Shown: positions 24,788 to 33,063 of the stretch, one piece after another
How the letters are laid out: every line of letters starts with the position of its first letter
Numbering within the stretch: position 1 is the stretch's first letter
Assembly (NCBI GenBank): GCA_965222515.1
Contig: CBDCUE010000022.1
Coordinates: forward strand, 1-40,897
DNA length: 40,897 nt
From: CBDCUE01 sp965222515
GTDB lineage: Bacteria; Pseudomonadota; Alphaproteobacteria; Rickettsiales; JABIRX01
Direction of reading: 5' to 3'
Position numbers and translations under genes: made by a program
The notes under the pieces: model-generated
The model's database searches: none
Told to the model about the DNA's origin: nothing
Seen by the model: only the letters and a program-made list of their open reading frames with translations

Positions 24788-25855
24788 ATGAATTATATAG
24801 GATCAAAAAAATCATTATTAAATTTTTTAGAAGTTTCAATTAGTAAGGTGGTGGGAGAAGTAAAAAATTTAACTTTTTTAGATTTATTTGCAGGAACAGG
24901 GGTGGTAGGAGAGCATTTTAAAAAAATGGGAAATAAGATTATTAGTAATGATTTACAGTATTATAGTTATATTTTAAACAAAAATTATATAGAAAATCAT
25001 AAAATATTAAAATTTTCTTTATTAAAGAAGGAGTTGAGTGGCTTGGACAAAATAGAATATGAAGATAGAAAATTTTTTATTTGCAAATTTTTAGAAAAAC
25101 ATTCCTCTGATATAGGGTTTATTTACAATAATTACTGCCCTAGTGGAACAATAAATCAAGAATTTCAAAGGTTATATTTTTCAGATAAAAATGGAAAAAA
25201 TATTGACGGTATTAGGCAAAAAATAGAATCTTGGAGAGAAAGAAGATTGTTAAAGGATGATGAATATTATTTTTTGTTAGCTAGTCTTATTGAGTCAAGT
25301 GATAAAATAGCAAACACTGCTTCTGTTTATGGAGCATTATTAAAAAAAATCAAAAGATCTGCACAAAAAGATTTGAAATTAATGCCTTCAAATTTTTTCT
25401 ATAATGATATAGAGCATGATGTATTTAATGAGGATATTGAGTGTTTAATAAAAAAAGTAGAAGGTGATATTTTGTATTTAGATCCACCTTATAATAACAG
25501 ACAATATGCTAGTAATTATCATATGTTAGAAACTATTGCTAGATATGACAATTCAGATATTAAGGGGAAAACTGGACTTAGAGAATATAATTATCAAAAA
25601 TCTAAATTTTCACAAAAACAACATATATTAAGTAGTTTTGAAAATATAATAAAAAATGCTAAAACAAGATATATATTTTTGAGTTATAATAATGAAGGGT
25701 TGATGACTAAAGAAGAGATAAAGAAAATTATGGGAATAAGAGGTAAATATGGAGTGTTTATTAGAGAATACAATAGATTTAAATCTGATAGCAATAGAGA
25801 ATATAAAAAAAATAAAGTTTTAGAATATTTGTATTATGTAAAATGCAGAATGTAA
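24788..25855 (+). CDS. D12-class adenine DNA methyltransferase
   Basis: The 355-residue protein begins MNYIGSKKSLLNFLE, the usual start of Dam/M.FokI-like adenine-N6 methyltransferases. The SAM motif DLFAGTG is at residues 32-38, and the catalytic motif DPPYNNRQY starts at residue 232. This motif order is the opposite of the upstream enzyme, so the two are unrelated types serving one system. Modules with two methyltransferases often recognise asymmetric sites, each enzyme protecting one strand. It is the last gene of the module and ends 16 bp before the 3' end of a tRNA-Glu gene. Confidence 0.88.
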   Translation: MNYIGSKKSLLNFLEVSISKVVGEVKNLTFLDLFAGTGVVGEHFKKMGNKIISNDLQYYSYILNKNYIENHKILKFSLLKKELSGLDKIEYEDRKFFICKFLEKHSSDIGFIYNNYCPSGTINQEFQRLYFSDKNGKNIDGIRQKIESWRERRLLKDDEYYFLLASLIESSDKIANTASVYGALLKKIKRSAQKDLKLMPSNFFYNDIEHDVFNEDIECLIKKVEGDILYLDPPYNNRQYASNYHMLETIARYDNSDIKGKTGLREYNYQKSKFSQKQHILSSFENIIKNAKTRYIFLSYNNEGLMTKEEIKKIMGIRGKYGVFIREYNRFKSDSNREYKKNKVLEYLYYVKCRM

Positions 25856-25871
25856 TTTTAAAGGTGTTTCT

Positions 25872-25946
25872 TGGTGACTCCTACGGGATTTGAACCCGTG
25901 TTGCAAGATTGAGAACCTTGAGTCCTAACCACTAGACGAAGGAGTC
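25872..25946 (-). tRNA. tRNA-Glu (anticodon CTC)
   Basis: The minus strand folds as a 75-nt cloverleaf with encoded CCA. The acceptor stem GACTCCT pairs fully with AGGAGTC. The anticodon stem CAAGG/TCTTG holds the loop TTCTCAA, giving anticodon CTC, and the T arm is GGGTTCAAATCCC. It is nearly the same as the neighbouring tRNA-Glu. Confidence 0.93.
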
Positions 25947-25969
25947 TTAAAAAAATAGAGAATGTATGA

Positions 25970-26044
25970 TGGTGACCCCTACGGGATTTGAACCCGTGTT
26001 GCAAGAATGAAAACCTTGTATCCTAACCACTAGATGAAGGGGCC
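25970..26044 (-). tRNA. tRNA-Glu (anticodon TTC)
   Basis: This 75-nt cloverleaf has encoded CCA. The acceptor GGCCCCT pairs with AGGGGTC (one G-T pair), and the anticodon loop TTTTCAT gives anticodon TTC. It lies 23 bp upstream of the CTC copy on the same strand, so both could be processed from one transcript. Confidence 0.94.
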
Positions 26045-26144
26045 GTTAAGAAGAAAATATTTTAAATAATATTTAACTTAAAATCAAGAATTTAATTTGT
26101 AAAATGCAGATGATATAAATATAATAAGATTTTTATAAAAAATT

Positions 26145-27443
26145 ATGGAACTGCAAAATAAAAACATTTATATTTTAGGGTTAGGTATCTCTAATATTTC
26201 TTTGATAAAATTTTTGCAAAAACAAAAAGGAAATAAAATATATATTTATGATGATTATAACAAAGATGCTTTTGTAGAAGGAACCACAAATATTGATAGC
26301 ACTAAAATAAATTGGCAAAACATTGATTTTATCGTGTCTAGTCCTGTTATTCCAATAGATCACCCTACACTTCAATTAGCAAAAAAGCATAATATAGCTA
26401 TTTATACTGATATAGAGCTTTTTATAAATTTCATACCACTTGCAAAAATTATTGCCATTACTGGTACAAATGGAAAATCAACTACTAGTTCTTTAATAAC
26501 TCATATTTTAAAACAAGATCATAGAAAAGTTTTTTTAGGTGGCAATATTGGGATTCCTGTTTTTGATTTAGATATTTGTAATCAAGAAAAATGCTTCTAT
26601 GTTTTTGAACTGTCTTCCTATCAATTAGCAAAAATGAAAAATGTCTTTATTGATGATGCTATAATTTTAAATATTACCTCTGATCATATTGTCTTTCATA
26701 AAAATATAGAAGATTATATCTTGGCTAAGGCAAAAATATTAGAAAGTAACAAAAAGGATTTTCAAGGAATTATTATTTTAAGCGATCAAGAAACTAAAAA
26801 TCTCTTCAAAAAAAGACAAAGTAACAATATTTTATCAGCATCTTTTGATGATAAAAAAGCAGATATTTTTCTATCTAAAAAAAACAAACTATATAATAAT
26901 AAAAATTGTGCAAATTCACAAAATATTTTGGCAACTTACATTATAGCAAAAAGATATGATATTAGTAATTTGCAAGAATCTTTAAAAAGTTTTAAGCCTC
27001 TTATTCATAGGATGGAGCTTTTAGGCACATTTAATGGTGCAGAAATATATAATGATAGTAAAGCAACTAATGCTGAGAGTAGCTTGAATGCAATAAAAAT
27101 GTTAGAAAACAATATTATTTGGATAGCAGGAGGAGTGGCTAAAGAAGGTGGAATAGAAATAATACTTCCTTATTTAACTCAAATATCTAAAATATTTTTA
27201 TTAGGAGAGTCAAAAAAATATTTTAAAAATCAATTAAATGATGCTAATTATAAAAATTATTGTTTAATATCTTCTTTAGAAGAGGGGTTAGAAAAAATAT
27301 CTAAAATAAATAATTTAAAAAATTATAAAATTTTATTTTCTCCAGCAGCAGCATCTTTTGATATGTGGAAAAATTTTATGCATAGAGGAGATGATTTTAA
27401 AAAAATACTAAAAAATCATAAATCATATGAAGCTTTATTATAG
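26145..27443 (+). CDS. murD: UDP-N-acetylmuramoylalanine-D-glutamate ligase
   Basis: MurD adds D-glutamate to UDP-MurNAc-L-alanine in the cytoplasm, using ATP. The 432 residues show an N-terminal nucleotide-sugar domain (ILGLGISNISLIKFL), the ATP loop ITGTNGKSTTSSLITHIL, and the central FELSSYQLA motif. HRMEL with NDSKATNAES (about residues 290-310) marks the C-terminal domain. All Mur-ligase motifs are in order. The last 17 bases overlap ftsW, keeping the dcw-cluster neighbours together although the rest of the cluster is absent here. Confidence 0.95.
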   Translation: MELQNKNIYILGLGISNISLIKFLQKQKGNKIYIYDDYNKDAFVEGTTNIDSTKINWQNIDFIVSSPVIPIDHPTLQLAKKHNIAIYTDIELFINFIPLAKIIAITGTNGKSTTSSLITHILKQDHRKVFLGGNIGIPVFDLDICNQEKCFYVFELSSYQLAKMKNVFIDDAIILNITSDHIVFHKNIEDYILAKAKILESNKKDFQGIIILSDQETKNLFKKRQSNNILSASFDDKKADIFLSKKNKLYNNKNCANSQNILATYIIAKRYDISNLQESLKSFKPLIHRMELLGTFNGAEIYNDSKATNAESSLNAIKMLENNIIWIAGGVAKEGGIEIILPYLTQISKIFLLGESKKYFKNQLNDANYKNYCLISSLEEGLEKISKINNLKNYKILFSPAAASFDMWKNFMHRGDDFKKILKNHKSYEALL

Positions 27444-28548
27444 ACATAGCACTCAGCTTACTAAATGGTGGTTTTCTTTAGATCACACCATTATTTTCAC
27501 GATGCTAGTAATTTTATTAACAGGGATATTAATGGTTTTTAGCAGTAGCCCTGCCATTGCTCTTAAAAATGGCTTTGTTATCAATCATTATGATAATAAG
27601 CATATTTTTTGGGTGTTTTTATTCCTAATAATAGTCTTTTCTGTTACAATTATAGATGTTTCTATATTAAGAAAATTATCATTTATTGCTTTGCTAATGT
27701 TATTGGTGATGATGATATGGATATTGTTTTTTTCTAATGAAGTTAAAGGTGCAAAAAGATGGATTTCTCTGGTTAAATTCAGTTTTCAACCATCTGAGTT
27801 TCTAAAACCTTTTTTTATTATTATAAATGCTTGGTTTTTATCAAGATATTTAAAACATTCCAATAAAAAAGGATATTTTTTATCATTTTGTTTATTTTTT
27901 ATGATTATAATTCCTTTAATCTTTCAACCAGATATAGGGATGTCAATTATATTTACCATAATTTGGTTAGGACAATTGTTTTTGTCTGGTATTCCTGTTG
28001 TGATTATTTTTTTGATAATTTCTATCTTTACTGCTTTATCTTACTTGATATATATTAATTTTCCTCATGTAAAATTTAGATTAGATAAGTTTTTATTTAA
28101 TGATAGTCCAACATATCAAGTAGAAAAATCATTAGATGCAATTGAAGCTGGTGGTTTGTTTGGCAAAGGATTGTTTGAAGGTAAAATAAAGCTACATCTT
28201 CCAGATGCTCATACAGATTTTATTTTTGCTGTTTTAGTAGAGGAGTTGGGAATTATAATGGCAATAGGGATCATTATTCTATATTTAATAATTATTATTA
28301 GGATTTTTATTTATATCCATAAATCTAGTGAGATGTATCAAAAACTAATTTTCTTTGGTATTATGATGCAACTTACAACACAAATATTTATTAATGTTGG
28401 AGTAAATATAAACCTTTTGCCCACTAAAGGCACAACTTTACCATTAATTAGTTATGGTGGTTCATCAATGCTCTCTACTGCTATTATTTTTGGTGTTTTG
28501 TTACAATTATCAAGAGATCGTTTTGGTAAAAAACTATATTCTGTGTAG
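27427..28548 (+). CDS. ftsW: SEDS-family septal peptidoglycan polymerase FtsW
   Basis: FtsW polymerises peptidoglycan at the division site together with PBP3. The 373-residue membrane protein has about ten spans. Family signatures include GAKRWISLVKFSFQPSEFLKP, FQPDIGMSIIF, the LPDAHTDFIFAVLVEELG region, and LPLISYGGSSMLS near the C-terminus. RodA is a close relative, but coupling to murD (17-bp overlap) favours FtsW. The gene is convergent with dgkA, 70 bp away. Confidence 0.93.
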   Translation: MKLYYRHSTQLTKWWFSLDHTIIFTMLVILLTGILMVFSSSPAIALKNGFVINHYDNKHIFWVFLFLIIVFSVTIIDVSILRKLSFIALLMLLVMMIWILFFSNEVKGAKRWISLVKFSFQPSEFLKPFFIIINAWFLSRYLKHSNKKGYFLSFCLFFMIIIPLIFQPDIGMSIIFTIIWLGQLFLSGIPVVIIFLIISIFTALSYLIYINFPHVKFRLDKFLFNDSPTYQVEKSLDAIEAGGLFGKGLFEGKIKLHLPDAHTDFIFAVLVEELGIIMAIGIIILYLIIIIRIFIYIHKSSEMYQKLIFFGIMMQLTTQIFINVGVNINLLPTKGTTLPLISYGGSSMLSTAIIFGVLLQLSRDRFGKKLYSV

Positions 28549-28618
28549 CTATCTAATCTAATCTCAACATTTTGAACTCAGATATAGTATATATTTTTTT
28601 TAATCGCGATATTATAAT

Positions 28619-28957
28619 TTATAGCAAAAATATTAACCCCCAAACCATTATCATATTTATTAAAGCAACAAGAACGATGCTACTTCCTACATCTTTTGCT
28701 TTTTTAGATAAAGGATGTTTTTCCATTGATATTCTGTCAACAACAGCCTCAATCGCAGTGTTTGCTAATTCTGTCATAAGAATGATTAAAATAGAGCCTA
28801 TCAACAAAATTTTTTCTATTATTGTTGTGTTTGTGAAAACGGCTATTGGAACTAAAATGATTGTTAAAAAAACTTCTTGCTTAAAAGCCATTTCTGTTTG
28901 AAAACTAGCTTTTAAACCCGCAAGAGAATATAAAAAAGCTTTGATTAATCGTTTCAT
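28619..28957 (-). CDS. dgkA: Diacylglycerol kinase
   Basis: DgkA is a small trimeric inner-membrane enzyme that phosphorylates diacylglycerol, recycling lipid from envelope synthesis. The 112 residues have three spans and the catalytic signature ELANTAIEAVVDR (around residues 63-75), followed by KKAKDVGSSIVLVAL. The N-terminal amphipathic segment (RLIKAFLYSLAGLKASF) is also typical. It lies 20 bp after the unknown gene at 28978 on the same strand. Confidence 0.95.
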   Translation of the reverse strand: MKRLIKAFLYSLAGLKASFQTEMAFKQEVFLTIILVPIAVFTNTTIIEKILLIGSILIILMTELANTAIEAVVDRISMEKHPLSKKAKDVGSSIVLVALINMIMVWGLIFLL

Positions 28958-28977
28958 TTGATAATTTTTTACAAAAA

Positions 28978-29313
28978 TTACATATTTTCGTATTTTTTAA
29001 CTAAATGCTCTGGGGGATCTATGCCATATCCTGAATCTAGAACTGCTCCATAATCAGTTAAATCAAAAACTTTATTGCTTTTGATAATATAGTTGAAATG
29101 AATTTGTTTCTTTTTTTCTATATCTACATAAAACCAAGCATCTAAACCGTCACTTTTACTTCTAACTAAAAATATATTTGTTTTATTTTGTTGTTGTTGT
29201 ACAAAAGACTCTTTCTTTTTAGCTAAATTAGCTAAAAGATCAGAGCCTCCTTCTTTCTTTTTTATATCTATTATGTTGTTTTTTTTTTTATATTTATCAG
29301 CAAATGAACTCAT
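28978..29313 (-). CDS. Hypothetical protein of 111 residues
   Basis: No family is recognised. The first 45 residues are basic, polar and probably disordered or coiled (FADKYKKKNNIIDIKKK, later VQQQQNKTN). The second half looks like a small folded domain with alternating strands: IFLVRSKSDGLDAWFYVDIE, KKQIHFNYIIKSN, VFDLTDYGAVLDSGYGIDPPEHL. There is no signal peptide or membrane span. It is upstream of dgkA on the same strand with 20 bp between them. Two inverted repeats lie upstream of its start (29342-29373 and 29378-29419). Confidence 0.7.
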   Translation of the reverse strand: MSSFADKYKKKNNIIDIKKKEGGSDLLANLAKKKESFVQQQQNKTNIFLVRSKSDGLDAWFYVDIEKKKQIHFNYIIKSNKVFDLTDYGAVLDSGYGIDPPEHLVKKYENM

Positions 29314-29341
29314 AAAATGAACCTAATTTAAAAATTAACAT

Positions 29342-29419
29342 ATAATCTTATGGTAACATAAATATAAGATTATGTCAAATTCTGCTATTTTAAATATATA
29401 AATATAGCAATGCAGAATT
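29342..29419. repeat. Two successive perfect inverted repeats
   Basis: ATAATCTTAT (29342-29351) is inverted as ATAAGATTAT (29364-29373), and AATTCTGC (29378-29385) is inverted as GCAGAATT (29412-29419). They lie just upstream of the minus-strand gene that starts at 29313 and could be operators or transcript-end hairpins for lost neighbours. Confidence 0.5.
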
Positions 29420-29623
29420 AAAGTAAAATTATCAAAAATCTATAAGGATTATTTTGATGATTATTGTAGACAAAAAAATCTTATCCTAGAGAATTATGGA
29501 ATTACCAATAGTTCCTATTATAAAAAATGAATTTTAACTTACCATATTAATCTAATTCTTTTTATAATCTTCTTGGTCTAGGCTGTTAAACATTTGCAAA
29601 ACCTCTTGATTGTTCTTATGAGA

Positions 29624-29758
29624 TGGATGTAATGAAATAGAAAAAAGATGTATTTAGAAGGAGTAGGAATAAGATCTATTGAAAGACTTGAAGGGGTAAG
29701 TAATTCACTTATTATTCATTGGATAAGAAAGTTTTCAAAAATATTGAAGAAGAAATGA
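29624..29758 (+). pseudogene. Fragment of an IS1-type transposase
   Basis: In one frame the sequence reads EIEKKMYLEGVGIRS and continues IERLEGVSNSLIIHWIRKFSK before a TGA at 29756-29758. This is very like the helix-turn-helix segment of IS1-type transposases (typically LYLEGxGxRSIxRxxGVS and WVRKF). About 45 residues survive, without the N-terminal zinc motif or the catalytic domain. A palindromic element begins 6 bp after the stop. The surrounding 630 bp (29314-29943) hold no intact gene. Confidence 0.65.
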
Positions 29759-29763
29759 TCATT

Positions 29764-29859
29764 ATACTATTTTAGCTTTATAATTGATCTATAGCCAAAA
29801 AAACAATTTATGCTGAGCAGATTGAAGGCTATAGGTCAATTATAAAACTAAAATAGTAT
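29764..29859. repeat. Palindromic (MITE-like) element, 96-bp copy
   Basis: Two 33-bp arms (29764-29796 and 29827-29859) are inverted copies with two mismatches, separated by 30 bp. Each arm starts ATACTATTTTAG and ends CTATAGCC. The same arm occurs at 9473-9505 and, shortened, at 4147-4174. There is no coding capacity, so movement would need a transposase elsewhere. Confidence 0.75.
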
Positions 29860-29876
29860 TAGACTAGATAGCGGAA

Positions 29877-29931
29877 TATACTAAAATAAAACTATTTTAA
29901 ACTTTAAACTTTAATCTTTTGTTTTAGTATA
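29877..29931. terminator. Inverted repeat downstream of nuoH
   Basis: TATACTAAAATAAAA (29877-29891) is the inverse of TTTTGTTTTAGTATA (29917-29931) in 14 of 15 positions. It lies just beyond the nuoH stop and could end the nuo transcript. No T run follows on the minus strand. Confidence 0.45.
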
Positions 29932-29943
29932 ACTACTTTTCTA

Positions 29944-30969
29944 CTAAATAGTCGGTAATTTATCAAAGGCAAATAAATAGCTTGCCATAATGATTAACCA
30001 GATGAAAGTTAATGGTAAAAATACTTTCCAGCCTAATCTCATTAATTGATCATATCTATATCTAGGAAGTGATGCTCTCACCCAAATGAATATAAATAAC
30101 ATAAATAATATTTTTATTACAAACCAAAATGTTTGAGGTAAAAATGTTAATATCTCTAGTTGAAATGGAGGAAGCCAACCACCTAAAAATAATATTACTG
30201 CAATAGCAGACATCAAGATCATATTAGCATATTCTCCTAAGAAAAACAAAGCAAAAGGCATTGATGAATATTCTACATTATAACCTGCAACCAATTCAGC
30301 CTCTGCCTCTGGCAAATCAAACGGATGTCTATTTGTTTCTGCCAATATAGAAATTACAAATATTACAAACATAGGAAAAAGTGGTAAGACAAACCAACCA
30401 TCTTTTTGAGACATAACTATATCTGTTAAATTCAAACTTCCAGTAAGAAGCAATACACAAACAATAATAACACCAATAGATAATTCGTAAGAGATCATTT
30501 GAGATGCCGACCTTATAGCACCCAAAAAGGCATATTTTGAATTACTTGCCCATCCTGCAATAATAATTCCATAAACCCCCAAAGAAGAAATTGCTAAAAG
30601 ATATAATATACCTAAATTTATGTCTGCTATAACAAAGGAATCATTAATTGGAATAACCGCCCAAGCAATTAATGCTAAAACATAAGTAATTATTGGAGCT
30701 AGTAAAAACAGAATCTTGTTACTCTCTGATGGAATAAGAGGTTCTTTAAACATTAATTTTAAACCATCAGCAAAAGGCTGCAACAAACCAAAAGGACCAA
30801 CCACATTAGGACCCTTTCTTAATTGTATGCTAGCAATTACCTTTCTTTCAAAATAAGTTAAAAATGCAGTTGAAATAATAAGAGGAATAACCAAAAGAAA
30901 TATTCTAAATATATTAATTATGCTTGGCTCTATTAATAAATAAAAATCTGATTGAAAAAAATTTTCCAT
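29944..30969 (-). CDS. nuoH: NADH-quinone oxidoreductase subunit H
   Basis: NuoH is the membrane subunit of complex I that forms much of the quinone channel. The 341-residue protein has about eight spans and the conserved segments TYFERKVIASIQLRKGPN, GPFGLLQPFADGLKLMFKE and RSASQMISYELS. NRHPFDLPEAEAELVAGYN and, near the C-terminus, RASLPRYRYDQLMRLGWK complete the set. Its start abuts the nuoG stop with no gap. nuoI, usually next, is not present downstream; mobile-element debris begins there instead. Confidence 0.97.
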   Translation of the reverse strand: MENFFQSDFYLLIEPSIINIFRIFLLVIPLIISTAFLTYFERKVIASIQLRKGPNVVGPFGLLQPFADGLKLMFKEPLIPSESNKILFLLAPIITYVLALIAWAVIPINDSFVIADINLGILYLLAISSLGVYGIIIAGWASNSKYAFLGAIRSASQMISYELSIGVIIVCVLLLTGSLNLTDIVMSQKDGWFVLPLFPMFVIFVISILAETNRHPFDLPEAEAELVAGYNVEYSSMPFALFFLGEYANMILMSAIAVILFLGGWLPPFQLEILTFLPQTFWFVIKILFMLFIFIWVRASLPRYRYDQLMRLGWKVFLPLTFIWLIIMASYLFAFDKLPTI

Positions 30970-33060
30970 TTAATCCTCTTTTTTGTTATTTTTAGCTACT
31001 GAACATTTTGCCATAGTTTGAGAACTTCTAGCTATTGAATTTGTTAAATAATAGTCAGTAACCATAGGGCTAAATTTTTCACTATTTTTTAATTTTCCTT
31101 TTTTATAATCAAATAATTTATCATCTTTTTCAATATTATAAAGATTTGCAAAAATCGGATTATTTTTAATTAAATCTTGATATAATTCAGCTTTGTTCTG
31201 ATAAAAAGAAAATCCCAAAGCCTGCCTTATCACATTAGCAAACCTCCATTCTTCTTGTGCATCTCCCAATTTTTCAATGGCTTGTTTAGTTTGTTGAACT
31301 CTTCCTTCAGTATTTACATATAAAGAAGACTTCTCAACATAGCTAGTTGCTGGCAAAATTATATCTGCATAATTTGCCGAAATATCACCATTACTTCCTA
31401 TGTAGATTTTCAAAACATTATTTTTTATTTTAGCAACTTCATCAGAATCATAATTCAGCAAAAATAAAATATCTAACTTTCCTGATTTAGCTTGTTCTAA
31501 AATATTTTTTGTGTTAAGACCCTTATCTTGCGGATAAAATTTTAAATCTAAAGCACCAACTCTATTTGCTGCATTATGCAAGACATTATAGCCATTCCAA
31601 TTCTTTTTGATAATTTGAAACTTTTCTACAATCTGATTAATAGTGCTAAGCAAAGCTTCTGAATCAGATCTAATAAAGCAAGACTCTCCTAGAATAATAA
31701 TCGGTTTTTTAGCTTTTTCTAATAATTTTGCAAATTGATGTTTGTTAGCTAAAATTTCTTCTAATATAGAAACATTATCTCCTAAATCCAAATAAGAATA
31801 AGTCAAATCGCTAGCTTCTCCAATATTTGCAATAGTTAAATTTTTGTTGTTTCTGAATTGCTGCCCAATTCTAGCATTTAAAACACTAGCTTCTAATCTT
31901 GGATTAACTCCTATTAATAAGCATAAATCTGCTTCTTCAATTCTCTCAATGCTACTGTTAAATAAATAAGAAGATCTTGCTTGTTCTCCTTTCATAACAG
32001 AATTTTTAGCTCGTGCATCATAATTGTCGCAAGATAAATCTTGCATTAATTTTTTAAAAATAAATAAAGATTCACTATCTGCTAAATCTCCTGCAAGAGT
32101 AGCTATTTTCTCATTCTTTGTTTTAGTAATTTTGCTTATTATCTCGGCAAGCACAATTTGACTAGTTGATTCTTGTAACCTACCATCTTTTCTTAAATAA
32201 TATTTATCTAATCTTTGAGTTTTTAAACCATCTACCACAAATCTTGTTTTATCACTGATCCATTCTTGGTTTATTTCTTCATTTAATCTTGGTAATATTC
32301 TCATAATCTCCTTTCCCCTAGAATCAATTCTAATATGAGATCCCAAAGCATCATTTACATCAATAGAATCAGTGGAAGTTAATTCCCAAGATCTAGCTTT
32401 GAAAGCATAAGGTTTTGAGGTTAAGGCTCCAACAGGACATAAATCTATGATGTTTGCCGATAATTCAGAAGATAGGGTTTTATCAACATAAGTGCTGATT
32501 TCCATTTCTTCTCCTCTGCCAATTGTTCCAATTTCTTCTATACCTGCAATTTCTGTAGCAAACCTAACACATCTAGTGCAATGAATGCATCTAGTCATTT
32601 CAGTTTTTATTAAAGGGCCAAATTCTTTTTCTGGAACTGCTCTTTTTTCTTCTCTATATCTACCTTCATCTCTGCCATAAAACAAAGCCTGATCTTGCAA
32701 ATCACACTCACCAGCCTGATCACAAATAGGGCAATCTAGTGGATGGTTAATTAGTAAAAATTCCATTGACCCTTTTCTTGCATTTTTGGTCATTTCAGAA
32801 TTAGTTTTGATAACCATTCCTTCCATCACATTAGTTGCACAAGAAGCAATAGGTTTTGGAGGACCACCAACCATTTCTACTAAACACATTCTGCAATTTC
32901 CAGCAATTGATAATTTATCGTGATAACAAAATCTTGGAATTTCAATACCTACATAATCACAAGCTTGTATTAAAGTAATTCCTTGAGGAACCATATGTTC
33001 TTTGTTATCAATGGTTATGTTTACTTTAGTTGCAATGTTAATTTGAGATTCTGTAGTCAT
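30970..33060 (-). CDS. nuoG: NADH-quinone oxidoreductase subunit G
   Basis: NuoG (the 75-kDa mitochondrial homologue) carries several iron-sulfur clusters in the peripheral arm. The 696 residues show, in order, the [2Fe-2S] region CYHDKLSIAGNCRMCLVEM, the His-ligated segment HPLDCPICDQAGECDLQD, and CIHCTRCVRFA with DLCPVGALTSKPYAF. A degenerate molybdopterin-type domain follows (about residues 220-600). The length and C-terminus match the alphaproteobacterial/mitochondrial form rather than the longer E. coli one. It sits three bases after nuoF and abuts nuoH. Confidence 0.97.
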   Translation of the reverse strand: MTTESQINIATKVNITIDNKEHMVPQGITLIQACDYVGIEIPRFCYHDKLSIAGNCRMCLVEMVGGPPKPIASCATNVMEGMVIKTNSEMTKNARKGSMEFLLINHPLDCPICDQAGECDLQDQALFYGRDEGRYREEKRAVPEKEFGPLIKTEMTRCIHCTRCVRFATEIAGIEEIGTIGRGEEMEISTYVDKTLSSELSANIIDLCPVGALTSKPYAFKARSWELTSTDSIDVNDALGSHIRIDSRGKEIMRILPRLNEEINQEWISDKTRFVVDGLKTQRLDKYYLRKDGRLQESTSQIVLAEIISKITKTKNEKIATLAGDLADSESLFIFKKLMQDLSCDNYDARAKNSVMKGEQARSSYLFNSSIERIEEADLCLLIGVNPRLEASVLNARIGQQFRNNKNLTIANIGEASDLTYSYLDLGDNVSILEEILANKHQFAKLLEKAKKPIIILGESCFIRSDSEALLSTINQIVEKFQIIKKNWNGYNVLHNAANRVGALDLKFYPQDKGLNTKNILEQAKSGKLDILFLLNYDSDEVAKIKNNVLKIYIGSNGDISANYADIILPATSYVEKSSLYVNTEGRVQQTKQAIEKLGDAQEEWRFANVIRQALGFSFYQNKAELYQDLIKNNPIFANLYNIEKDDKLFDYKKGKLKNSEKFSPMVTDYYLTNSIARSSQTMAKCSVAKNNKKED

Positions 33061-33063
33061 TTG

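Noticed and set aside
23134..25871. R-M module as an integrative island with direct repeats at both ends
   Set aside because: No copy of the tRNA-Glu 3' end was found near 23134-23164 and no integrase is present.
28572..28901. Plus-strand open frame of 109 codons
   Set aside because: It is the antisense shadow of dgkA, which has clear family motifs on the minus strand.
29530..29645. Minus-strand frame reading QEVLQMFNSLDQEDYKKN before a stop
   Set aside because: Plausible end of a lost gene, but there is no start, no recognised family and it overlaps the decayed IS region.
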